A DNA stretch of 5,262 bases from an uncultured Bacilli bacterium (GTDB lineage Bacteria > Bacillota_I > Bacilli_A > RF39 > UBA660), in the NCBI GenBank assembly GCA_947627965.1, contig CANQYA010000070.1, forward strand, positions 1 through 5,262, given 5' to 3'. The notes below the pieces were generated by a model, which made no database searches, had not been told where the DNA came from, and saw only the letters and a list, made by a program, of their open reading frames with translations. Of this stretch, positions 1 through 5,262 are shown in pieces. The position numbers and the translations under genes were made by a program. Position 1 is the stretch's first letter. Every line of letters begins with the position of its first letter.

Positions 1-74
1 GAGATATTACTGTCGATAGTGAAGTAGGAAAAGGAACTACTTTTAAAATAAAGTTTTATAAAAATATCATATAG
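1..74 (+). CDS. Sensor histidine kinase, C-terminal end only (partial)
   Basis: Only the last 23 codons are in the window, read from base 3 to the TAG at 72-74. They encode DITVDSEVGKGTTFKIKF plus five more residues. This matches the end of the HATPase_c domain of sensor kinases: the strand 'I-V-S-E', the G2 box GKGTTF, then a hydrophobic strand. Bases 1-2 (ga) are consistent with a preceding Gly codon, as in the usual GG-x-I-x-V motif. The kinase would phosphorylate a response regulator, probably encoded further upstream outside the window. No terminator separates it from the transporter genes, and the next gene starts 74 bp later behind putative operator boxes. It is therefore probably the kinase that controls that transporter (inference). 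The sensor region is not visible, so the kinase subfamily cannot be decided. Confidence 0.85.
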   Translation, partial: DITVDSEVGKGTTFKIKFYKNII

Positions 75-88
75 TGACTAAAATGTAA
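75..88 (+). promoter_or_regulatory. Putative response-regulator box 1 (BceR-like)
   Basis: TGACT-AAAA-TGTAA starts directly after the kinase stop codon. As I recall it, the BceR-family operator consensus is TNACA-N4-TGTAA, and this box deviates only at the fifth base (T instead of A). It is repeated 23 bp downstream. Its location between a kinase gene and an ABC transporter operon is where such regulators bind. The regulator itself is not in the window, so the assignment rests on motif and context. Confidence 0.45.
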
Positions 89-94
89 TAGTAT

Positions 95-128
95 TTGTCA
101 CTTGATTGTAATAATTATTTAGTAAAAT
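95..128 (+). promoter_or_regulatory. Candidate promoter of the ABC transporter operon
   Basis: Two readings are possible. TTGTCA (95-100, five of six to consensus) is followed after 17 bp by the weak -10 TTTAGT (118-123). Alternatively, TTGATT (102-107) stands a short 15 bp from a better -10, TAAAAT (123-128). Either would be a weak promoter needing an activator, which fits the overlapping boxes. Transcription would start around 130-136, just ahead of the ribosome-binding site. The exact elements are uncertain. Confidence 0.35.
98..111 (+). promoter_or_regulatory. Putative response-regulator box 2 (BceR-like)
   Basis: TCACT-TGAT-TGTAA is the second copy of the box, starting 23 bp after box 1, roughly two helical turns. 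The shared pattern is T(G/C)ACT-N4-TGTAATA, and 14 of 19 positions match between 72-90 and 95-113. It overlaps the best -35 candidate at 95-100, as expected for an OmpR-family activator that contacts RNA polymerase. Because box 1 has G and box 2 has C at the variable base, AGTGAC (73-78) and GTCACT (97-102) also form a perfect inverted repeat. Confidence 0.45.
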
Positions 129-137
129 GGTTATCGT

Positions 138-144
138 GAGGTGA
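138..144 (+). promoter_or_regulatory. Ribosome-binding site of the ABC ATPase gene
   Basis: GAGGTGA is a seven-base match to the anti-Shine-Dalgarno complement and ends four bases before the ATG at 149. It supports that start. Confidence 0.8.
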
Positions 145-148
145 GAAA

Positions 149-829
149 ATGGAAATTTTAAAAGTAGAACATTTAAGTAAATATTATGGAAAAGATGCAA
201 CTCTAGTAAAAGCTTTGGACGACGTAAGCTTTACCGTAGAACGAGGTGAGTTTGTGGCGGTAGTGGGTGCTAGTGGAAGTGGCAAAAGTACTCTTTTACA
301 TATTTTAGGAGGAGTAGATAGACCTACTAAGGGTAAGGTTTATGTCGATGGGGAAGACATTTATAATCTTAACGAAGAAAGTCTAGCTGTATTTCGTAGA
401 AGACAAGTAGGGCTTATCTATCAATTTTATAATTTAATTCCTATTCTTAATGTCAAAGAAAATATTACTTTACCTATTTTATTAGATAATAAAAAAGTAG
501 ATGACGATTATTTAGACGAATTAATCGAAACTTTGGATTTAGACGAAAGAGTTAACCATTTACCCAACGAATTATCAGGTGGACAACAACAAAGAGTATC
601 TATTGCCAGAGCCTTAATGAACCACCCATCGCTTTTATTAGCTGATGAACCAACAGGTAACTTAGACTCTAAATCAGGTCAAGAAATAGTGGAATTATTA
701 AAAATATCTAATCAAAAGTATAACCAAACTATTATTATGATTACCCATGATCATAACTTAGCTTTAAATGCTTCCCGTATTATTACTATTGACGACGGAA
801 AAATAATTAGTGATGAGAAGGTAGCATAG
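149..829 (+). CDS. ABC transporter ATP-binding protein, MacB/LolD/BceA type
   Basis: This 226-residue cytoplasmic ATPase powers the permease encoded next to it. All nucleotide-binding motifs are present: Walker A GASGSGKST (residues 40-48), Q-loop glutamine 92 within YQFYNL, signature LSGGQQQR (142-149), Walker B LLLADEP (162-168) with catalytic Glu167, D-loop GNLD (170-173) and switch His200. The stretch around the Q-loop and the LADEPTGNLD run are characteristic of ATPases that drive FtsX-type (type VII) permeases, such as MacB, LolD and BceA. Length is normal for the family. The ATG is supported by GAGGTGA at 138-144. The gene ends at TAG one base before the permease start, so the two are co-transcribed and probably translationally coupled. 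The BceR-like boxes upstream suggest induction by a two-component system. The substrate cannot be read from the ATPase; an antimicrobial peptide or other envelope-active compound is an inference from context. Confidence 0.95.
   Translation: MEILKVEHLSKYYGKDATLVKALDDVSFTVERGEFVAVVGASGSGKSTLLHILGGVDRPTKGKVYVDGEDIYNLNEESLAVFRRRQVGLIYQFYNLIPILNVKENITLPILLDNKKVDDDYLDELIETLDLDERVNHLPNELSGGQQQRVSIARALMNHPSLLLADEPTGNLDSKSGQEIVELLKISNQKYNQTIIMITHDHNLALNASRIITIDDGKIISDEKVA
815..821 (+). promoter_or_regulatory. Ribosome-binding site of the FtsX-type permease gene
   Basis: GAGAAGG lies inside the last codons of the ATPase gene, nine bases before the ATG at 831. It supports that start and implies that translation of the permease follows on from the ATPase. 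Confidence 0.7.
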
Positions 830-830
830 T

Positions 831-3506
831 ATGAATATCTTAAATAAATTAACGATAAAACATTTAAAAATGAATAAAAAAAGAACTATTGTTACTATTA
901 TTGGTATCATATTATCAACGGCTTTAATGGTAGGTATTGGTACTATCGCATCAACTTTTATCGGTTATATGATTAATGGAACCATTAGTAGGGTTGGTAG
1001 TTATCACGTCCAAATAAAAGATGTAAGTCCTAGTAATTTAAAATATATTATCCATAATACTGATATTTTAGAGTATTCAGAGTATAGCGAAGTAGGGTAT
1101 GCTTTATTAGAAGGAAGTAAGAACAATTATAAACCATATCTTTATATAAAAAGTGGTGACGATAATTATCTTAAAACAAGTGAATTATTAGAAGGAAGAT
1201 TACCTAAAAATAGTGACGAAGTAGTTATAAGTTCCCATATCATTAGTAATGGTGAAGTTAAATTAAAAGTAGGGGATAAATTAAACTTAGAAATAGGTTC
1301 TAGGTATTTAGATAGCGAAATATTAGATCAATTTTCTCTTTATTCTGAAGAAGAAGAGTTAATTCCTAAGTATCAAAAAGAATATACAATAGTAGGTATA
1401 ATAGCAAGAAGAAATGACGAACCTTATTCATGTCCTGGTTATACTATTATTACTCGCCAAGATGAAATAAAAGATAATGTCAATGTTTTTATAACTTATA
1501 AAAGAGTATCTAACGTAACTAAGAAAACAGAAAAGATATTAACAGCAATGGGTATAAATAAAGAGAAAGACGACTTTGGAGAATATTATTATCCAAATGT
1601 TGACTATAACAATTCCCTTTTGGCATACTACGGTGAATCTAATTATGAATCAGTTAACAATACCGTTATCAGTGTCGTTATCATTGTTTTAACTCTAATC
1701 ATGGTAGGCTGTGCGATTGTTATATATAATTCCTTTGCTATATCAGTTATGGAAAGAAAAAAACAATTTGGATTATTCTCTAGTATTGGTGCTACAAAAA
1801 GACAATTGAGAAAAACGGTTTTTTATGAAGCTTTTATCGTTTCTATTATTGGTATTCCTATAGGAGTATTATCAGGTATCTTTGGTATTTGGGTAGTAGT
1901 AAAAATTGTAAATATATTATTCCCTTTAATGGATCCTAAAATAAGTTTAATTGTTAGACCTCTTTATATAATTTTACCAATTATTTATATGATGTTAACG
2001 ATTATTATTTCAGCTTTTATTCCTGCAAAAAGAGCTAGTAAAATTTCACCTATTGAAGCAATAAGACAAAATGACGATATTAAAATAAAAAATAAAAGTG
2101 TTAAAACTTCTAAATGGGTAAGAAAAGTGTTTGGTATTGAAGGAGAACTAGCTTACAAAAATATGAAAAGAAATAAAAAGAAATATCGTATTACAGTCTT
2201 AAGTCTAGTTGTAAGTATTGTTTTATTCCTATCCTTTAGTGCTTTCTTAGAATATGGTATGCGTAGTACCAGTGATATATATCAAGTTTCTGATTATGAT
2301 ATTGCCATTGATTTTGATTATAATAATCAAGAGACAGACAATAGTAAATACGAAGAAGTAATATCTAAATTAAAAGAAGTTAGTTCTGTTGATAAGATTG
2401 GTTCTTATTATTATCGTAATTTATTCTCTAATGATATTGATACACATATGTCAATAAGAACGATTATTAATGAAGAACATTTTAGTAAAGATTATTATAA
2501 ATATTTAAGTTCTGTCGATATTAAAGAAGATGAAGAAACATATCGCGAAAATAGTTGGGGCTTTATTATATTAAATGATGAAGAATATATGGACTATATT
2601 AAAGAATTAAAACTAGATCCTAAAAAGTATGATGGAAGCGAAATAAGATTAATTTTCCCTAATAAATATAATTATCACGATAAAAAAACATCTAAAGTAT
2701 ATGAAGGAGATTGGTATGATCCAACGTATCAGAATTTAACCTTTACTTTTAGAAGTTATGAATATCGAAGTGTTGCCATAAACGATAATAAATATCAAGA
2801 TAATAAAGTAATTCTACCAATTACTTATGTAGATAAAAGTCCTGAACTTATTAATGTTCAACATAACTTTATTATTTCCGAGACTATGTATTCTAAAATA
2901 GAAAACTTATTTCCTAAAGTTACTTATCAAGGTGAATATTATCAAGAAGTAATACCTCGTGTTTTCGTTAAAGCTAATGACAGTATTAAAGCCGAAGAAG
3001 ATATTAAAAAAGCTTTAGATATTAAAGACTACGATAATAGTAGTGGTGTAACTTTATATAACGCTACTGTGGACGAACAAGAAGAAAGAAATACTATTCT
3101 CTTTATAGGTATTCTATTGTATGGATTTATCACTTTAGTTACTTTAATAGGAGTAACGAGTGTCTTTAATACAATTAATACATCGATTGCTTTAAGAAGA
3201 AAAGAATTCTCGGTTTTACGTAGTATCGGTTTATCACCTAAAGATTTTAATAAAATGATAAGATATGAAAGTTTACTATATGGCTTAAAAGCTTTAATAA
3301 TTGGTATACCTATATCTTTTGTAGTAATGTATTTATTGTTAAGAGCCTTTAATAATATCGTATCCTTTAAAATGTATATAGTAGTAAAACCTTTAATTAT
3401 ATGCATCTTAGGAGTATTTGCTATTACCTTTATAACAATGATGTATGCGACTAGTAAAATAAAACATGAAAATATAATTGATGCGATAAGAGAAGAAAAT
3501 ATATAA
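831..3506 (+). CDS. ABC transporter permease, tandem FtsX/MacB type with two large ectodomains
   Basis: This 891-residue membrane protein is the partner of the preceding ATPase. It consists of two related halves. Predicted membrane helices are near residues 20-44, 277-302, 335-363, 376-398, 453-473, 755-780, 814-840 and 850-873. Helix 1 is followed by an external domain of about 230 residues (45-276), and helix 5 by one of about 280 residues (474-754), rich in Tyr, Asp, Lys and Glu. Each half carries the FtsX coupling motif after its second helix: ERKKQFGLFSSIGATKRQL (308-326) and RRKEFSVLRSIGLSPKDF (789-806). Each half also ends in a similar tail: PAKRASKISPIEAIR (398-412) and SKIKHENIIDAIRE (875-888). 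This is the eight-helix tandem MacB-domain plan, seen in many Firmicutes permeases near two-component systems. It is not the 10-helix, roughly 650-residue BceB plan. Such proteins act mechanically on substrates outside the membrane. Candidate roles are antimicrobial-peptide sensing or removal, or extraction of a lipid or lipoprotein. The substrate is unknown. Confidence 0.92.
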   Translation: MNILNKLTIKHLKMNKKRTIVTIIGIILSTALMVGIGTIASTFIGYMINGTISRVGSYHVQIKDVSPSNLKYIIHNTDILEYSEYSEVGYALLEGSKNNYKPYLYIKSGDDNYLKTSELLEGRLPKNSDEVVISSHIISNGEVKLKVGDKLNLEIGSRYLDSEILDQFSLYSEEEELIPKYQKEYTIVGIIARRNDEPYSCPGYTIITRQDEIKDNVNVFITYKRVSNVTKKTEKILTAMGINKEKDDFGEYYYPNVDYNNSLLAYYGESNYESVNNTVISVVIIVLTLIMVGCAIVIYNSFAISVMERKKQFGLFSSIGATKRQLRKTVFYEAFIVSIIGIPIGVLSGIFGIWVVVKIVNILFPLMDPKISLIVRPLYIILPIIYMMLTIIISAFIPAKRASKISPIEAIRQNDDIKIKNKSVKTSKWVRKVFGIEGELAYKNMKRNKKKYRITVLSLVVSIVLFLSFSAFLEYGMRSTSDIYQVSDYDIAIDFDYNNQETDNSKYEEVISKLKEVSSVDKIGSYYYRNLFSNDIDTHMSIRTIINEEHFSKDYYKYLSSVDIKEDEETYRENSWGFIILNDEEYMDYIKELKLDPKKYDGSEIRLIFPNKYNYHDKKTSKVYEGDWYDPTYQNLTFTFRSYEYRSVAINDNKYQDNKVILPITYVDKSPELINVQHNFIISETMYSKIENLFPKVTYQGEYYQEVIPRVFVKANDSIKAEEDIKKALDIKDYDNSSGVTLYNATVDEQEERNTILFIGILLYGFITLVTLIGVTSVFNTINTSIALRRKEFSVLRSIGLSPKDFNKMIRYESLLYGLKALIIGIPISFVVMYLLLRAFNNIVSFKMYIVVKPLIICILGVFAITFITMMYATSKIKHENIIDAIREENI

Positions 3507-3510
3507 AAGA

Positions 3511-3543
3511 AAAAACAACTTTCAAGTTACGGAAGTTGTTTTT
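3511..3543. terminator. Bidirectional rho-independent terminator between convergent operons
   Basis: The arms 3511-3523 (AAAAACAACTTTC) and 3531-3543 (GGAAGTTGTTTTT) pair over 13 bp with one G-T wobble and leave a 7-base loop. On the plus strand the hairpin starts five bases after the permease stop and ends in a T run. On the minus strand the complementary A run at 3510-3515 gives a U tract, so it can also end the polysaccharide exporter operon. Its right arm overlaps the TAA (3544-3542) of the minus-strand permease gene. The stem is AT-rich, so its strength comes mainly from the central CAACTT/AAGTTG part. Confidence 0.85.
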
Positions 3544-4309
3544 ATAATTCTTCAGAAAACCTTTTTTCTAATTTTCTAAAAATAAATATGCCAATAATTA
3601 ATATTACTAAACTACTTATTAATGCCAGTAATAACGATAAAATATTAGGACAATTATGATATAAAAGAATATCTCTTAAACTATTAATTATACTAGTAAT
3701 AGGATTTAACTTAATTAACCATTGCCACTTACTAGGAATATCATTTACCGCATAAAGAATAGGTGTAGCATAGAATAATAAATTAATAAAAAAATTAACA
3801 ATAAATTCAAAATCTCTTATATAGACAGTAATACTAGATGTAATAAAAATTATTCCTAAAGTTAAAATGTATTCAATTAAAATTATTAAAGGTACTAATA
3901 AGATATAGATACTAAAACCTATTTTACTAAATAAAAGAAAAATTAAAATAATAGGAAAAGAAATTAAATAATTAACAAGTCCACTTGTTACTGACGAAAT
4001 AGGTAATATTTCTCTTGGGAAATAGATTTTATTAATTATATTAGCATTATTTATAATAATACGGTTACCATTAGCTATAGTATTAGCAAAAAAATACCAA
4101 GTAAAAACTCCTATAATTAAAAAGGCAACATAATTATCTTGGACATTTTGTAAAATTAAAGGAAAGATAAAAGCATATATTAAAGTTTGTAGTAAGGGAT
4201 TAATAAAAGACCATAATATTCCTAAAATAGAACCTTTATATCTACCTCTTATTTCTTTTTTGATATTATTTCTCAATAATTCACGATAAGTATATAAATT
4301 TTTAATCAT
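3542..4309 (-). CDS. ABC-2 polysaccharide export permease (TagG/Wzm type)
   Basis: This 255-residue inner-membrane protein has about six predicted helices (near residues 33-55, 61-83, 108-128, 131-157, 168-188 and 223-245). It forms the channel through which the adjacent ATPase drives a lipid-linked polysaccharide across the membrane. Family signs are the amphipathic N-terminus RGRYKGSILGILWSFINPLL (21-40), NKIYFPREILPISSV (93-107), RDFEFIVNFFINLLFYATPILY (165-186), LNPITSIINSLRDILL (201-216), and the basic tail FRKLEKRFSEEL. I chose the ATG at 4309: GAAAGAG (4326-4320) stands ten bases before it. The alternative GTG at 4318, which adds three residues, would lie only one base from that site. 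The chosen start overlaps the ATPase gene by 8 bp, so the two are translationally coupled. The closest roles are TagG/TarG for wall teichoic acid, or Wzm/RfbA for an O-antigen-like polymer. No synthesis genes are present to decide which. Confidence 0.9.
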   Translation of the reverse strand: MIKNLYTYRELLRNNIKKEIRGRYKGSILGILWSFINPLLQTLIYAFIFPLILQNVQDNYVAFLIIGVFTWYFFANTIANGNRIIINNANIINKIYFPREILPISSVTSGLVNYLISFPIILIFLLFSKIGFSIYILLVPLIILIEYILTLGIIFITSSITVYIRDFEFIVNFFINLLFYATPILYAVNDIPSKWQWLIKLNPITSIINSLRDILLYHNCPNILSLLLALISSLVILIIGIFIFRKLEKRFSEEL

Positions 4310-5051
4310 GAATATCACACTCTTTCAAATAATCATTAACAACTTTTTTACTTTTTCCATCTTCTTTTATTATGCCATGATCTAACCATATGGCACGATT
4401 ACATATATTATTAACCGCATCTAAATTATGGGTAACGATTAAAATAGTTTTTTTATCATCTTTAATTTCTTTAATTTTATCAAAGCATTTTTGTTGAAAA
4501 CTTTGGTCACCAACAGCTAAAATTTCGTCAAATAATAATATATCAGCGTCAATATGAATAGCAATCGAAAAAGCAAGACGCATATGCATTCCCGAAGAAT
4601 AAGTCCTAACGGGGTAATCAATAAAATTTTCTAATTCGGAAAAAGCAATTATTTTTTCAACTCTTTTATCAATTTCATTTTTAGATAGACCGAAGATAGA
4701 AGCATTAAAATAAATATTTTCTCTTCCTGTAAAATCAGGGTGAAATCCAGCTCCTAATTCTAATAAAGATACGACTTTACCACGAGTAATTATTTTTCCT
4801 TCATTAGGATAAATAATCTTAGATATAATTTTTAAAAGAGTAGATTTACCAGAACCATTATTACCGATAATAGCAACAACTTCACCGCTTTTTACTTTAA
4901 AATCAATATTTTTTAAAACTTCTAAATACCTTTTTTTACTGGATTTAAAGTTAATAAGTCTTTCTTTTAAAGTAGCTGGTTTATCAAAAACTAATTTAAA
5001 ATTTTTAGAAACATTATTAACTTCGACAACATATTGATTATTACTTTTCAA
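4302..5051 (-). CDS. ABC polysaccharide export ATPase (TagH/Wzt N-terminal type)
   Basis: This 249-residue cytoplasmic ATPase pairs with the overlapping TagG/Wzm-like permease. Motifs seen are Walker A GNNGSGKST (63-71), LLELGAGFHPDFTGRENIYF (96-115), which is diagnostic of the Wzt/TagH/KpsT branch, signature YSSGMHMRLAFSIA (151-164), Walker B ILLFDEILAVGD (171-182) with Asp175 and Glu176, and switch His208. The N-terminal extension before Walker A (residues 8-58) is also usual for this branch. It lacks the C-terminal carbohydrate-binding domain of long Wzt proteins and the long tail of Bacillus TagH. In size it resembles the short TarH type (about 260 residues). Translation starts at TTG (5051-5049): no ATG is available in frame before the first motifs, an in-frame stop lies upstream at 5081-5079, and a very strong ribosome-binding site sits at the right distance. 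The exported polymer is probably wall teichoic acid or a related surface glycan (inference). Confidence 0.93.
   Translation of the reverse strand: MKSNNQYVVEVNNVSKNFKLVFDKPATLKERLINFKSSKKRYLEVLKNIDFKVKSGEVVAIIGNNGSGKSTLLKIISKIIYPNEGKIITRGKVVSLLELGAGFHPDFTGRENIYFNASIFGLSKNEIDKRVEKIIAFSELENFIDYPVRTYSSGMHMRLAFSIAIHIDADILLFDEILAVGDQSFQQKCFDKIKEIKDDKKTILIVTHNLDAVNNICNRAIWLDHGIIKEDGKSKKVVNDYLKECDIHD
4320..4326 (-). promoter_or_regulatory. Ribosome-binding site deciding the exporter permease start
   Basis: Read on the minus strand this is GAAAGAG, inside the end of the ATPase gene. It is ten bases from the ATG at 4309 but only one base from the GTG at 4318, so it favours the ATG. Confidence 0.6.
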
Positions 5052-5054
5052 AAT

Positions 5055-5068
5055 ATCACATCTTTTCT
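5055..5068 (-). promoter_or_regulatory. Extended ribosome-binding site in front of a TTG start
   Basis: On the minus strand this reads AGAAAAGATGTGAT. It matches 12 of 14 positions of the full anti-Shine-Dalgarno complement AGAAAGGAGGTGAT. It sits three bases before the TTG at 5051, with the core about seven bases away. The long match probably compensates for the weak start codon. The ATG inside it (5061-5059) is followed at once by TGA and is out of frame. Confidence 0.75.
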
Positions 5069-5147
5069 TGATATATACCTATATTCTAACATATATAATA
5101 ACAATATTACTACTTATAATTAAAGAAAATATAAGTTTAAAAATTTC

Positions 5148-5179
5148 TTGTTTATTTTTTTAGATTATTATGATATACT
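5148..5179 (+). promoter_or_regulatory. Extended -10 promoter of the tRNA-Lys gene
   Basis: TGATATACT (5171-5179) is an extended -10 (TG-N-TATACT, with TATACT at 5174-5179). The upstream TTGTTTATT offers a -35 as TTGTTT (5148-5153, 20-bp spacer) or TTTATT (5151-5156, 17-bp spacer). Transcription would begin near 5186, giving a 5' leader of about 15 bases before the mature tRNA. Confidence 0.65.
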
Positions 5180-5200
5180 TAACAAGTAGATTGATTTTAT

Positions 5201-5262
5201 GGGCTGTTAGCTCAGTTGGTAGAGCAACTGACTCTTAATCAGTGGGTCTAGGGTTCGAATCC
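5201..5262 (+). tRNA. tRNA-Lys (anticodon CUU), truncated by the window end
   Basis: The first 62 bases of a lysine tRNA are present. Acceptor 5' strand GGGCTGT (5201-5207) is followed by T8 and A9. The D arm has stem GCTC/GAGC (5210-5213 and 5222-5225) and loop AGTTGGTA. The anticodon stem is ACTGA/TCAGT (5227-5231 and 5239-5243), with loop CTCTTAA and anticodon CTT at 5234-5236, which reads AAG. The variable loop is GGGTC. The T arm TAGGG-TTCGAAT-CC has its closing strand cut off, and the 3' acceptor strand and any CCA lie outside. The gene points away from the exporter operon and may head a tRNA cluster beyond the edge. Confidence 0.95.

Larger units (their letters stand above)
5052..5200. 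promoter_or_regulatory. Divergent AT-rich promoter region between the exporter and the tRNA gene
   Basis: This 149-bp spacer has no gene. It must contain the minus-strand promoter of the polysaccharide exporter. Several A/T-rich -10 candidates exist on that strand, for example TAGAAT (5088-5083), and TATTAT (5100-5095) with a poor -35 TTTAAT 18 bp upstream. None has a good -35, so I cannot choose. The plus-strand tRNA promoter is listed separately. Confidence 0.5.

Noticed and set aside
73..102. Inverted repeat AGTGAC...GTCACT as a terminator of the kinase gene
   Set aside because: The stem has only 6 bp with an 18-base loop and no following T run. It is better explained as a by-product of the two repeated regulator boxes.
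3029..3406. A 125-codon open frame on the minus strand
   Set aside because: It lies wholly inside the well-supported permease gene, antisense to it. Its product has no recognisable motif and it has no clear ribosome-binding site. It is a shadow of the coding strand.
149..3506. Calling the operon bceAB or a lantibiotic-immunity transporter by name
   Set aside because: The permease has eight predicted helices and two ectodomains at 891 residues, unlike the 10-helix, single-ectodomain BceB. Context suggests a similar role but not the same gene.
5123..5160. AAGAAA...TTTCTT followed by a T-rich run as a plus-strand terminator
   Set aside because: The stem is 6 bp of mostly A-T pairs with a 15-base loop, and no plus-strand gene lies upstream to be terminated. 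The T-rich stretch fits the tRNA promoter region.
5147..5186. CTTGTT...AACAAG inverted repeat across the tRNA promoter as an operator
   Set aside because: It is a 6-bp match over 28 bases in very AT-rich sequence, easily due to chance.
1..5262. CRISPR arrays, insertion sequences, phage or toxin-antitoxin genes
   Set aside because: I saw no regularly spaced repeats, transposase motifs, terminal inverted repeats or small paired genes. The coding density leaves no room for them.

Overview
The window is low-GC DNA with AT-rich gene spacers, strong Shine-Dalgarno sites and Firmicutes-type protein families. This points to a low-GC Gram-positive bacterium (Bacillota or a near relative). All tryptophans that I checked are TGG and the genes end in TAA or TAG, so nothing suggests TGA is read as tryptophan. 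The species cannot be named from this sequence.

Left half, plus strand (1-3543): the window opens in the last codons of a sensor histidine kinase (ends at 74). A 74-bp gap follows. It holds two 14-bp boxes repeated at a 23-bp interval that resemble the operators of BceR-type response regulators. Next comes a two-gene ABC transporter operon: a MacB/LolD/BceA-type ATPase (149-829) and, one base later, an 891-residue FtsX-type permease (831-3506). The permease has eight predicted membrane helices and two large external domains. The order kinase, operator, ATPase, permease matches the peptide-sensing and detoxification modules of Firmicutes. However, the permease is a tandem MacB-like protein, not the 10-helix BceB type. 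A symmetric hairpin at 3511-3543 closes the operon.

Right half, minus strand (5070-3542): an overlapping gene pair encodes an ABC-2 polysaccharide exporter of the TagGH/Wzm-Wzt type. The ATPase (5051-4302) starts at TTG behind a very strong ribosome-binding site. The permease most likely starts at an ATG (4309) that overlaps the end of the ATPase gene by 8 bp. The pair probably exports a lipid-linked cell-surface polymer such as wall teichoic acid. It converges on the plus-strand operon and shares the hairpin terminator.

Right edge, plus strand: a tRNA-Lys gene with anticodon CUU begins at 5201 behind an extended -10 promoter and is cut by the window end. The 149-bp spacer 5052-5200 therefore carries divergent promoters.

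Both transporters serve the cell envelope. The first is probably an inducible sensor or pump for an envelope-active compound, and the second a housekeeping polymer exporter. The most unusual point is the pairing of BceR-like tandem boxes with a tandem, double-ectodomain permease.
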